This document shows, one piece after another, positions 24,201 to 35,364 of a stretch of 64,000 nucleotides of DNA. A program made the position numbers and the translations under genes. The notes below the pieces were generated by a model. That model was given only the letters and a program-made list of their open reading frames with translations. It was not told the DNA's origin and did no database searches. This DNA comes from Seiridium cupressi (lineage: Eukaryota > Ascomycota > Sordariomycetes > Amphisphaeriales > Sporocadaceae). Numbering within the stretch: position 1 is the first letter of the stretch; each line of letters starts with the position of its first letter. Location of the stretch: positions 372,001-436,000 of the forward strand of contig JARVKI010000017.1 in assembly GCA_036674765.1 (NCBI GenBank), given 5' to 3'.

Positions 24201-25552
24201 AAGGCCGTCCTGGGTTGCCGCCAGACCCAACCGCGGCACTCCCTGCAGGATTTACGCCATGGGATGCACCATTTCCGTTCCAGGGGCATGCCGATTGGAA
24301 TGTTGAATGGATACCGCGACTGACTCCTAGGGAGGCCGGAGCCATGTATGACATCATCCAGGCCATTTGAAAGAACCAGTCGGCTGGGATAGAATGAACA
24401 GCAATTCCTGGGAAAGACGATTCGCAGTGGCACTCAATGCTATGAACGTGGGAAGTAGAGCCCATACGAGAGACGGTACCTGGGTTTATTACTATGGCAT
24501 AACGGTCGTCAGGTGGTCTGCCAGGGGGCCTTACAGCAAGCCAGCTGATATTGTCCTCCCTGACAGAATCCGGACGGACATGTATCGGGGGCGTGGGTCA
24601 CTGTTCGCGCTGTCGCGAGCCGCCGGACTCGGAATATGGCCCGTTATCGAATGATCGTATTCATTCATCGGGCCAAGACAGATGGCTCCAATGTTTATAG
24701 TCGCCCAGTATATTCCATGTCCGTTTGGGATAGGGAGGTAAGCGCCACTAAAATAAAATCCCGAATCTAGCATATTTTATTTTTAGACAGACGAATGAAT
24801 ACTCACTGGTATTTATTTGTAGTTTGCACGACTCGATTAATTTGATATAGGCGTGGAGGGTAAGGCAGATAGGGTCACGGACATAAACAACTACTGGAAT
24901 AAAGTCGACAGTGATTTTCCGCGTGGAAACAACAGGACACCACCACCCGGACCGGCAATTCTGAATACTCACACAAATGGGAAACCGACAACACATCTCT
25001 ACAACAAAACATGGGTAGAGAAAGCCCCGACCGGAACAACCTTCTATACGGTCATCGGATGGGCTCTCGAGGTGGCAAGGCCGCAGTACGTTGTTCAGGA
25101 GCTACTCCTAACCCTTTTCAGAACGTCTAAGGAGCTCAAAGTCCCTAGTTGGAATTATTGGAGCACTAACTCCTCAGACATGACTCTTCCAACTCATATT
25201 CTCGATTTAAAGAGTAAGTACTGACTTTTTTTCGTACGCAGAGAAATCAATTATTACGACCGGATCTTCACCCGAGCCGACAACGAGCTTGGGGTCGGCT
25301 AATGCAACAGGTGGTTTGGGCCACTTCCAGATCCCGAGTTGGTATGTCAATATGGTGCGCCTTCTATGGAGAAATCGGGACGAGCCCAACTTCCCTGCCG
25401 ATGTTGCTGCTACGTTGGCCAACACCGCGGTGTTTATCAACAAATATATTATCATGTATAATCCGCTCCAGGCGTCTCAAATCGAGATGAACCGGCATCA
25501 CTATACCGGACCTGGGGAGCTCCATGTCGCGAAAGAAAACCTGCTTACCTAA
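24201..25552 (+). pseudogene. Unrecognised gene, apparently broken in its 5' half
   Basis: The 3' part reads as clean coding sequence: an open block at about 24851-25213, a 28-bp gap (25214-25241) with GTAAGT donor and CAG acceptor, then 25242-25552 ending LHVAKENLLT. It contains motifs such as APTGTTFYTVIGWALEVARP and FQIPSWYVNMVRLLWR. The gap is unusually short for an intron. Upstream, protein-like segments appear in shifting frames: GFTPWDAPFPFQGHADWNVEW (24247-24366) stops at TGA; RFAVALNAMNVGSRAHTRDG runs in another frame to a TGA at 24652-24654, and coding-like sequence continues past that stop (SYSFIGPRQMAPMFIVAQYI) to a GTAAGC donor near 24738. CGA-to-TGA and CAA-to-TAA changes would explain the stops. 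Alternatively, extra introns that I could not place are involved. Product family unknown. Confidence 0.45.
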
Positions 25553-26203
25553 CCTGAAGTCTTAACGGTTTCTTCGGCTCAGATTTTGATCACTGGTAGC
25601 AAGGATACGGCATTGCCGATTTCATGAGCGCTATAGCGAAGCAAACTAACGCTTTCTTTGATATATGTATATATATACAAGTCAATATACTTGCCTCCCT
25701 TATATTTCACGGGGACAATCGATTTAGGCCCCAAATTACCGCTAGACCTTATGTGCAATGATGCTGTATATAGAATTGTATGCAAATGAAATATCGCTGA
25801 ATTCTATTTATGGCTACTTAGTCTGGCCTGAGGTGCTGTGAAGACAGAAGATATGTTCGAGATCTTCGCAAGATTCCCTGCACTGATCGATTTCTACCAG
25901 GATATTGACAGCCACACTGTATTCTTTCCAAGACCTGTCAGGCTTCGGCTCTTAGGTCGGGAGCAATTGTGAGTTCAACCAATGATCGGAGGAGTTCTTA
26001 GATGTGTATTAGAGAATAGTGAGGATTTGTTCGACTTGATGAATAACACAATGTATTAGACATTCATTATTCCATACCTATACATGAATCGTTACTCACA
26101 ACTAGAAATTAAAGACGTAATGAATACCAGCCCATGCGCCCAGTCAATAAACCTAAATCCGTACCGTCCCCAATCCCGCTAAGGGCCCCAATCAAATATT
26201 CAC
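25553..26203. other. Intergenic region
   Basis: AT-rich sequence between the unrecognised gene and the 3' end of the H+-ATPase gene. A short (TA)n run lies near 25663-25678. No gene seen. Confidence 0.4.
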
Positions 26204-29200
26204 CTACTCCTCCTCCTCCTGAGCTGCCTTCTCAACTAGCGTGTACCGATCGATCTTAGTCTTGGCGTCAACCTCATGTTCGATAGCAAGCTTGTTGAGA
26301 TGGACCAGAATGTTCTCGAGATGCGTATCCTGCTTGTGGCGATCCTTTCTCCCAAGATCATTGATCCAGTCCACGCGTTGCAGGACATAGTAGATGATGG
26401 CAATGAAGATGATGACTCCGGAAGAGTAGAGCCAAACGATGACCACAGTGACAATGTCAGTCCAGCCATTGGATGAGTTGTTGAACGCAGTCTGCGGTGT
26501 GGTCTCCATGACACCACCACCGCTTCCGGAGAGCCAGCCGAATAGGCAAAATAATGTAGCAATTACATCCACGCCGAGGATTGCACCTACTAACTGCCAA
26601 GACGGCCAGGTCTTTCCGCCACGAGTAACAAAGATCAGCCAGTTCTCTGTGAGCGCCACCTGTAGGAACAAAACTTCCTGGATCGACCCGAAATTCTGGA
26701 TAATACCCCCGCTACGAAGGAACATGGTACCGCGAGCGATCCAAGTTCCGGCAGCAAGAATGAGGCCCAGGATAACACTCACGACCCAGATCTTCTTCAA
26801 TTGCCATTCTACGGGACGCTCCTCGACATGGGCATTGTCATAGGCCACAGCCACAGTGGCCAGGTCAGCGAACAGAGCAATGAAGACGATGAGGTCCGGT
26901 CGGATGGTTTCATTGATGACAATCATCGACGTAGTCAAATAAATTTCTAGGTGAAGACACAGAGCGATACGATATTGTACGTAAGCTTTCTATTGACCAT
27001 GTCAGCCGACCCCAGTAGCGAGATCTGGTGGAGTAATGTGCCTGCTCACCATGCGCTGAAAGATCTGACGGGAAGTCTTGATTGACAAAATGATGGTACT
27101 CAAGCCAGGTGCCAAGAATACGATATCTGCAGCGGCTTGCGCTGCCTCGGAAGAGCCCTCGACAGCGATACCGCAATCTGCCTTCTTGAGGGATGGAGCA
27201 TCATTCACACCTTTCAAGTCACGAATTAGAACATGACCTTAACTACTTCAGAGGAAATAGCATCAAGTGGGGACTCACCATCACCAGTCATGGCTGTCAG
27301 AGATCCACGCTGTTGTAGCATCTCGACCACCTGGTACTTGTGTTCGGGAAATACCTCTGCAAAACCGTCTGCGCGTTCCACAAGATCGTGTTGCACGGTT
27401 CCAGTGAGACCACTATGCATCAACTTCGTTGAATTGTAGACCTTGGTGCCGAGCCCAAGCATCTTGCAGGTCTCTTTAGCAATGGCAATGGCATCACCCG
27501 TAAGCATTTTGACGGGAACGCCCAATGCCTGAGCTTCAAGGATGGTCTGTGCAGTGTCCTCTCGTGGCGGGTCAAACATGGACAAGAGACCTAGCAACAC
27601 CCAGTCCTCTTTGTTCTTCTTGTAGGCGACGCCGAGGCAACGGAAGCCGCGGCGGGCGAAATCCTTATTCCTTGCATTATACTCGCTTCGGATGTCGTCA
27701 GAGACACTTGTGAGGGATAGAATAGCCTTAGGAGCACCTTTGGCGCAAACGTAGCGATCCTTTCCAAGGCGACACTCTGTGGTAATACGCTTGGATACGG
27801 GGTCAAAGGGGGTGAACTTGTCTGTTTTCCACCCCTCGCGCAGTATCTCGCGTGCTTTCGGGAATTTCTTCAGAGCCAGAACGGTGACTTTGTCGATCGG
27901 ATCTAATGATTCAACATTATGGGAACTCGCAAGAGCAGCTACTGCCATCATCCAGTTGACATCTTGGCCCTCGGCGACGTACGGGTCGCGCAAGCTCAGC
28001 TTGTTGGCAGTCAGTGTGCCGGTCTTATCCGAACACAAGACGTTGACACCCTATGATATGATGTTTAGCTTCAAAGAGTATTCGAAAATCACAGCAAGAA
28101 CTTACAGCAAGAGACTCAATTGCTGTCAGTTTCTGAACGATAGCTTTTTGCTTGGCCAAGTATGCAGCTCCGACAGCCAAAGTGGTTGTCGTCACAACGG
28201 GAAGACCCACGGGGACGCCAATGATGAGCAGGATAAGGGCATAATGAAGCAACGTCTGCACTCCAGGAGAAGCGATGGGAATATGGTGGAAGAAGCCGCC
28301 AATCCAGGCGATGAGGATCCAAAACATGACCAACACAAGCAATGTTGTTCCGATGGAATCCATGACTGCTTTGAAGTGACCCTGATCCTTAGCGCCCTGA
28401 ACGAGGTTGGCTGTTTTGCCGACGAAAGAGTATCTCGCAGACGTGGTAATGATGGCGTAGGCTTTACCACGTTTGCACCCAGTCGTGTAGTACACAATGT
28501 CGCCCATATACTTATCCACTGCCAACGATTCACCCGTGATCGCAGACTGATCGCAAGCAATCAAAGGCTGGCCAAAGTGAATTGATTCGTCGTCGTCGTC
28601 ATCATCTTCGTTCTTGTTTTCGTCTTGGCCATCCTTCCCTTTCTCATCGCCACCTGGCCCTCCAGTCTCCTTGCCATTCTTCTCTTTCTCGTCAGGCTCA
28701 TTAGGATCGCTGTCGAATTTGTCTTCATTCCTGAGCTCGATGAATTCTTCATAATCTTGAGGCCGGCCGTATTCGCAGATCAGTTGTGCATCACCGGGAA
28801 CAGTTTGGCCCTCTTGAAGGATCACCTAGCCAATGGTTAGCAATGATGTCGCCGCATGATGTCCACCTTTTGGCGGCAAAACTCAGATGGTTCCATCGAA
28901 GTGCAGGATAGGACAAATCATACAATGTCTCCTGGCACAAGTTCTCGAGCAAGAATCTGTTGCTCTCGACCGTCCCGGACGACGTTTGCTTTCATGGCGA
29001 TGTCTCCCTTCAAGCTTGCCACAACATCGGCTGCTTGCTTCTCTTGGTAGAAACCAACAAACGCATTGAGAGCTAGAATTCCTAGAATGACGCCGAAATC
29101 AATCCAATCGCCAAGACCGACAGCTAGCAAAGCAGCGAGTTCCATGACTATACGGAATTTAGTACTCGGGTAAATACCACTAGTTTGGGTTGCTTGGCGA

Positions 29201-29734
29201 GGCGGCATGGGGCAACTGACTGTATAAGATTGGACCGCGGAAATAACCAAAGATCTTCTCAAGCATATCCTCCTTCTCAGCAGTGAGCTCATTCCAACCA
29301 AACCGTTTGCGACGTTCTTCGACAGCACTGCTAGCTATGCCTTCTTTGATATGGGCATTCAGCCAGTTGTCTGGTGCCTTGCCCACCTCCTTGACCGGAT
29401 GCTCATCGGTGTGCTCTACAGGGTCTGACTTCCAGAACTGCCACCACTTCTTCTTCTTCTTCTTCTTCGACTTATCTCCAGCTGAGCTGGCCATGGAGGC
29501 ACGACGCTCGGCATCGTAGTTGGTGATGTACCGGTCCAAGGCTTCATATTCAGGCAAATCACCGCTTGGACGAGCCTGACTCGGACGCGGAGTGGGCAAG
29601 TGACCCGGGAACTTGATGTGATCGTCCTGAACTGGCTCTCTGAGCTCGTTACTTCCACTGTTGCTTCCACTGGCCGCGTTGGCTTCAACATCGTCCACTG
29701 GGCCGTGGCCGTTACGCTGGCGGAGGAAGGACAT
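26204..29734 (-). CDS. pma1: Plasma-membrane H+-ATPase (P3A-type ATPase) with acidic insert
   Basis: Proton pump that energises the plasma membrane. Model: complement(26204..26989, 27050..27210, 27279..28050, 28106..28825, 28924..29147, 29221..29734), six exons, 1058 residues, longer than the usual ~920. The N-terminus is extended, with a lysine run followed by WWQFWKSDP. The actuator domain carries [14 protein letters not shown] (TGES at about 343-346), directly preceded by a ~50-residue Asp/Glu/Lys/Gly-rich insert (about 279-330). The phosphorylation motif is SDKTGTLT (Asp494). The hinge motif TGDGVNDAP is split by the 68-bp intron at 27211-27278. The transmembrane core [25 protein letters not shown] matches fungal proton pumps. 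The insert and N-terminus suggest the second fungal PMA subtype rather than the main Pma1. The start is the ATG at 29734 ([11 protein letters not shown]). Confidence 0.93.
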
Positions 29735-30649
29735 GGTGGCCAACTGAGATGAGACCACAGCAATTAGAAAACTATAAGCTGATAGCAGCTCTATGAAAGC
29801 AGCAGAACTCTTTTCTCTATCTACCAGTGGAATTTCTCATGCCAAGAAAAGGTTGGAGATTCAATTGGCTTTTTAAGTCCAACAGCTTGTTGGCATCCGG
29901 CTTATCCATGGCAGACCAATGCTACCGATGAGGGGTATTTTGGAGGCCGTTTGTCCTTAAGCACTACTATGGTAGGACTACGTGACGTAGGGATGAGCGT
30001 TGTCCAATGAACGGAGATACTGCTACAACCTACGAAGCCATAGTCTACAGTAGAGCGTCAGTAAGCAGCCCGGCTTCGCTGATTTAGATACCGGCTGCTG
30101 TCGATTAGAGTTCGCTTCCCCACGAGGGAAGGCCAATAGTAGTAGAGCTTTACTTGACCTAACGTCTCCAATCTATTCCGGCCACCCCGACAGTTCGGTG
30201 ACCATGAGCTACACTTGCAGCTTGAGATCAGATGCAAGATGGTGGTCGACGACACCCGCTATAGGTCGGGCCATAAGCGCAGCAGACGTGCATGGTTGGT
30301 CGAGCTAGCCTTATCTGCCAAACTCTGTGCAACATACGTGTTGATGCCAGCCTAGGAAAACAGCCTGAGGGAAATAAAGGAGACTCCAGGGGTAAATGAG
30401 AACACGATAATTGCATCAATAGTAAATAATCGCGCACTGCCGTATAAGCCAACCGGGTGGTCTTGGGACACGACAGCTGTAGACATGCGGACCAACAAAA
30501 CAACTTGACAATCACCGCCGCCTGAGTATCCGCCTACGAATGGTGTCATGAGAGAATTTCTTCGTCCGGGAATAAACAAGTTGTCCTTGTATGCGACGGG
30601 CCCAAAGCGTGGGAACAGGTCTTGCATGAGTAGGATCACGGACACAAGA
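29735..30649. other. Intergenic region upstream of H+-ATPase
   Basis: Promoter region of the ATPase and 3' flank of the reductase gene. No supported gene. Confidence 0.4.
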
Positions 30650-31835
30650 CTACAGCTTCGCTTTCTTCACAGCCTCCCTCAACTGCTGCATGCTCCTCAG
30701 GAGCGCGTATAAGCTTTGTAACCTGGGCATCTCCACGCCCGCCTTCTTTGCGATACGCACCGGATTGCCTAAAATGACCTCGATCTCCATGGGACGGCCT
30801 GCTTCCCAATCTAGGAGCATGCTTGGTTTCGCACCCGTATTTCGCTCACTGCTCCGGATGATCTTCTCTGGTGTTGCCAATTCGACCGGAAATGGCTTGC
30901 CGAGGACTTTTGGCGCGGCATCCCTTATTTCATTCATAATGCCGAGGATGTGCTCTCTCAGCTCAGGATCCTTGAGTTGGTCGGCGTTGCCTCGGCCACC
31001 GGATACAACTGCGGTTGGGTTGAAGGCAGCGTTGATGCACAGCTTGTGCCAGCGGATAGTCTGGAGCTCGATTTCCGTATGAGTCTCCACATCCTTGATT
31101 CCTCCTAGAACTGTCCACCACTGTGCAAGTTCGACCATACATGCATGTCCCAGGCTGGCAAGCTGCTCTGCATTTGTACTTGTGCCCGAGTCTCCTGCAA
31201 GACCACTCCCGTATGGTCCCAAGCTGATCCTAGTCCATCGGTTCTGTCGTATTGTCCCTTGCTTGATCTGCTCAGCACTAATAACAGTGACGGCACTGAT
31301 TATAGGATTCTGCGGGAAGCGCTTCCGGTATGGCTCTTCAACGCCTACGCCATTTTGGATGAGCACTATACAGGACTTGGGCGAGACAAGGGGCACAATT
31401 AGCTCGGAATCATCTGAGCGATCCGGAAGAGCCTTTGTTGTCACGACAATAAAGTCCCAACCATCCTTCGGCGCCCTAGTCGGATTCCCTGTGCTCGGTA
31501 CTGCTGCCTCCACTGAGGGAAAAACGGCATGCGGATTGAATGTGTAATTGCCGAAGGAGTGCGTTTGGAGAGTCACTCCAGAAGCCTCTATTGCAGAGTA
31601 ATTAGACCTCGCAGTCAAAGACGTGTAGACATGATGGGACGGCTATGGAGTGGTCAGCTTCTAGCCCGAGGGTAATAAGGAATGGGCACTATTTGCATGG
31701 TGTAGGCGAGATGCGTAGAAGCAGCCTACGGCGCCGGCGCCGACGAAGAGAACATGAGTTGGTCTGTGATAGATATTAGGTATGGGTCTTCATAGGCGGC
31801 CAAGATACATACTGTTTAGGAGTGTCTGAGGCCAT
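30650..31835 (-). CDS. ApbA/PanE-family ketopantoate reductase-like oxidoreductase
   Basis: NADPH-dependent 2-dehydropantoate 2-reductase family. Suggested model: complement(30650..31642, 31697..31763, 31813..31835), 360 residues. Exon 1 (MASDTPK) ends at a GTATGT donor. Exon 2 carries the Rossmann motif HVLFVGAGAVGCFYASRLHH (GxGxxG). Exon 3 contains TTKAL with the conserved Lys, LIQNGVG, KLCINAAFNP and the C-terminal WEAGRPMEIEVILGNP. The second intron only keeps the frame if a GC donor is used (GCAAAT after RLHH, 31643-31696); the single nearby GT (GTGCCC) shifts the frame. It is therefore either a GC-AG intron or a lesion. Many fungal paralogues of this family are not pantothenate enzymes, so the substrate is open. 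Confidence 0.8.
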
Positions 31836-33032
31836 CGTGGAAATGCTTGAGTTCTAGGTACATTGCGTGACGGCTTGGGTTTCGTCAGAGCTGCCAACCG
31901 AGGCCGGGAAATATGGGGCAGACCGCAAGCACGCTAAGACGCTGTGGGTGTACAAAGTGGAGGCGAATCGAGACCGCCAAGCCATTATGGCCGAATTATG
32001 CTTCTTACATGTATTAATGAACTATTAGCAGCCAGATCGAAGCAATTTCGACGATTTTAATCATCGATCAAAAGTAGACTTTAGAAATTCGAGCCTGCCG
32101 AGTAACTTGAAGAGGTCGCCGACATGACTACATAGGTTTTATGAAGCTGATCCCCTGGTCGTCGACGCCTCAATATGTCGCTGTGCCTTCCTCTCCTCCA
32201 CGAATCGTGCTCGCTGACAATCATTCGATTTTCGTATTTCAATGGGGCCAACTCGATTGGTGAGTATTCCCTCGCCGATACGCAAATATTGGCATCAAAC
32301 TTAGACCGCCCGCGACCCCTATATGAGCAGTACAACCGGGGTATGTCTCTACATGATAGGACTGAGCTCCAGCACATGTACTCGATTAACATGCTACTCG
32401 TTGAATCCTGAAACGGAGGGTTCGGCTGTTGTTTTAGTCCACTATGTTAGAATGTTCCTCTGTGGTCGTATTTCGTTACCTATTGCAAGTTTTTAAGGGC
32501 TGCAAACGGCTTCAAGCCAAATTTAACGTTCCTTGTTTCTTTCCTTCGAAGCTAGGCATTGAGAATGAACGTTGGGGTGATTATATAGTTTCTAGACTGA
32601 TTGACAGGGCTGATGTCGTCAAATCAATCCTACTCTTATAAAGTGGTTGCTATGAAGTCGGATATTGTGCTTTTCCCTGAAGGATACGGCTTTAATCACG
32701 AACTCAACTGCCAAGATTGCGAAAGAGTATCCTACTACAGTTTAGAATCTCGACGTAGCAGTACTGGGACCAATGAGAGATGCACGATATCGAGCCCGGA
32801 GCTCGCGTATACAATACTGCCCGCTGTCCGGCGCGCTCCGTACCCCACACTCAAGCGCTAGGCTATCTCACCCGAAGCCGTGCTCGCGTTATCGGATTCT
32901 TGTGTGACCTTTAAGGTATATATCGTATCTAGAACGGACGTTTTGCACTCCAGGAATGAGTCGTGAGCACTGCTATCAAACGAAAAGCACGACAAAATAG
33001 AGAACGCGGCTGCGACAGGACGAAAGAGAATC
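31836..33032. other. Intergenic region between divergent reductase and oxygenase genes
   Basis: A 1.2-kb shared upstream region, AT-rich around 32.0-32.7 kb. Short frames only; no gene seen. Confidence 0.4.
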
Positions 33033-34126
33033 ATGACCGTTGACAAGCCCGCCCAGTTCAGCATCCCGACGGTTGATGTCGGCCCGTACTTGGCTGATCC
33101 GTCCTCGGAGGAATCCTCCAAGATCGTCGAACAAGTGCGACAGGCTTGCATCACCAGCGGATTTTTCCAGCTTGTGGGCCATGGTATCTCGAAGGAGCTC
33201 CAGAACCGTGTGCAGAAGGCTGCCGAGGCCGTGTTTGCTTTGCCGCTAGAAGAGAAGAAAAAGCTGATGCATCCTAATCTGAAAAACAGAGGCTACGAGA
33301 TTATTGGTTCGCAGGCACTGCAGGAAGGTGCTCTACCCGATTTGAAAGAGGTTTGTTTCTCTAATATCCGTGTTGTGCAGAAGCGTATACTGAAGTAGCT
33401 AGGGGTTCTATGTTGGCCAGAATATATCAGAGGAAGATGAGCGGACGAAGCTCCACCCTCACCTTATAGGACCCAATGTGTTCCCCCCTGGGATTCCAGA
33501 AGAAGTATTGAAGGCACCGACGGAGCAATATTACCGAGAATGCTTGAGCCTCGCGTCTAAAATTATGGAAATTCTAGCCAAAGGTCTTCCTTACGGCAAC
33601 GATATATTTGTCCCGTTCATGTCGGACGACCCCGTGTGCTCGGTGAGGTTGTTACACTACCCACCACAGAAGTCCATGGATGCTAGACAATTGGGAGCCG
33701 GGGCACACACGGACTTCGGTAGGTGGCCGCTCGATGTCAATCGAGTAAACGACGTCTAACTGGGGCATAGGCGCTATTACACTGCTGTGGCAAGATATGT
33801 CAGGCGGCCTCGAGGTGCTGAACGACCAGGCCAACGAGTGGGTGCCAGTCCCACCCAATCCAGATGCATATGTCGTCAACATCGGCGACATGTTGTCTAT
33901 CTGGACCAAGAATCAATACAAGAGTGCTCTGCATCGGGTGATCAACAAGAGCACCAAAGACAGGTACTCGGTTCCGTTTTTCGTGGATGGCAACACTGAT
34001 GTAAAACTACTGCCATTTGACGGAAGCGAGCCTCTGACGGGCAAGGTCATTACAGCGGAGGAGCACATGTTGGAGCGATTTGGCACCACATATGGGAGGG
34101 CGAAACAAGCCGCCAAGGTATATTAG
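33033..34126 (+). CDS. 2-oxoglutarate/Fe(II)-dependent dioxygenase, isopenicillin-N-synthase-like
   Basis: Cytosolic non-heme iron oxygenase of the DIOX_N plus 2OG-FeII_Oxy family. Model: join(33033..33350, 33403..33718, 33771..34126), two 52-bp introns, 329 residues. The N-terminal domain starts IPTVDVGPYLADP and has the typical ITSGFFQLVGHGISKEL. The catalytic triad is HTDFG (His208, Asp210) plus His266 (SALHRVINK); the 2OG-binding Arg276 lies in DRYSVPFF. All are intact. The start is the ATG at 33033, which gives the expected short leader before the DIOX_N domain. Fungal members act on many substrates (secondary metabolites, flavonoid-like compounds, amino-acid derivatives), so the reaction cannot be assigned. 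Neighbouring genes do not form an obvious biosynthetic cluster. Confidence 0.92.
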
Positions 34127-35364
34127 TTGTAGACAGCCAGATTTCTTGACAAGTCTCGTTTGTACAAGCTCTCGGGCCATGTCAATACTATGTACCCGGC
34201 GTGACGGACATATGTGCTACAATTTGTAGCAGTCGAAATGCTAAGGAACACCATGGAGTCGCGCCGCACGATGAAGTTCGGGGTTGACCAACGCTACTCC
34301 TTACCGCCCACCATTTTATCCGCACCAAAATGACAGAATTCGAATCATAAAATCTCAAAACGCTAATTGTCTTATCGGAAGTTTGATAGGACAAGAAAGT
34401 TGGCTCTATATCGATTCGAACACGGCAACTCATATACGCTCAAACAGCTCACGAGGTATGTACTCAATAACATACGCGTGGTTTGTTCGAGGACCTGTAT
34501 TTCGGCCAGACAGGAAACGTCTTCTCCTTGGCAGGCACGCTCGCTAGCCAATTCCCCTTGCTGTGGAGGATTGGAATACCTAGGCTAAAATTGTTTAGGT
34601 ACATGGAAGCATCGAGCCAAAAATCGTAGCGAGCCAATTATCTCCTAACACCCCTGTGGTTAAAACCTTAAATATGGAGGATACAGGGGATGATGACGTG
34701 AGATACGGGTATTTTCGCATCTCGGCCCAATTCGACTGGATTCAGTCCGTGGGAGGACGGAAGCTTCAGTGGTTTTGTGTGCAGCTCGTCGAAGAACTAT
34801 GCCGGTGGATATATTGTCCCACATATATCTGACGATTCATTGTCGACTCCTCAGCTACGGGCTTCGAATTTATTATCGGATCGGAGCATTTTTAGGGCCC
34901 CTGTTCTGACGAGCCAATCACTCACTCGCTCACTGGCCCCGCGAACTGCAAGCTCCCAAACGAGAGCTTTCTTCTCCCTCGAGTCCACTCACGTCATCTA
35001 GACTAGAGCAGAGCTCCATCTCTGCAATCCTTTTGCACACATCGTGCATCGCGCTTTGATGACGAGGGGCAGCCGCAACGCAACCTAACCCACCATACCA
35101 CAGCTTCTTTTCAGCTTGAGCCCTGGTTGCCATGAACGATTCTTGTTGCCTGAGAAGATAGTGATTAAGGGGACGAATCTACGCAGAATTGCCAGAACGG
35201 AATAATCGACCGACCAGCTGCTTGGGGCCGCTTTGGTGCGACTCACAATTTCCGGCAGGCATTTCGACCTTCAACTCTCACGCTCATCATTCGCGTCGCC
35301 ACCACACCTGGCTTTCGACTGTATCCTACCCCTACGTACACGGTCGTGTCCAATTGATTCGAAA
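34127..35364. other. Intergenic region and probable 5' leader of the CNNM/Mam3 gene
   Basis: No supported gene. The last ~130 bp stay open in the frame of the downstream gene but lack an in-frame ATG, so they are read as 5' leader. Confidence 0.4.
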
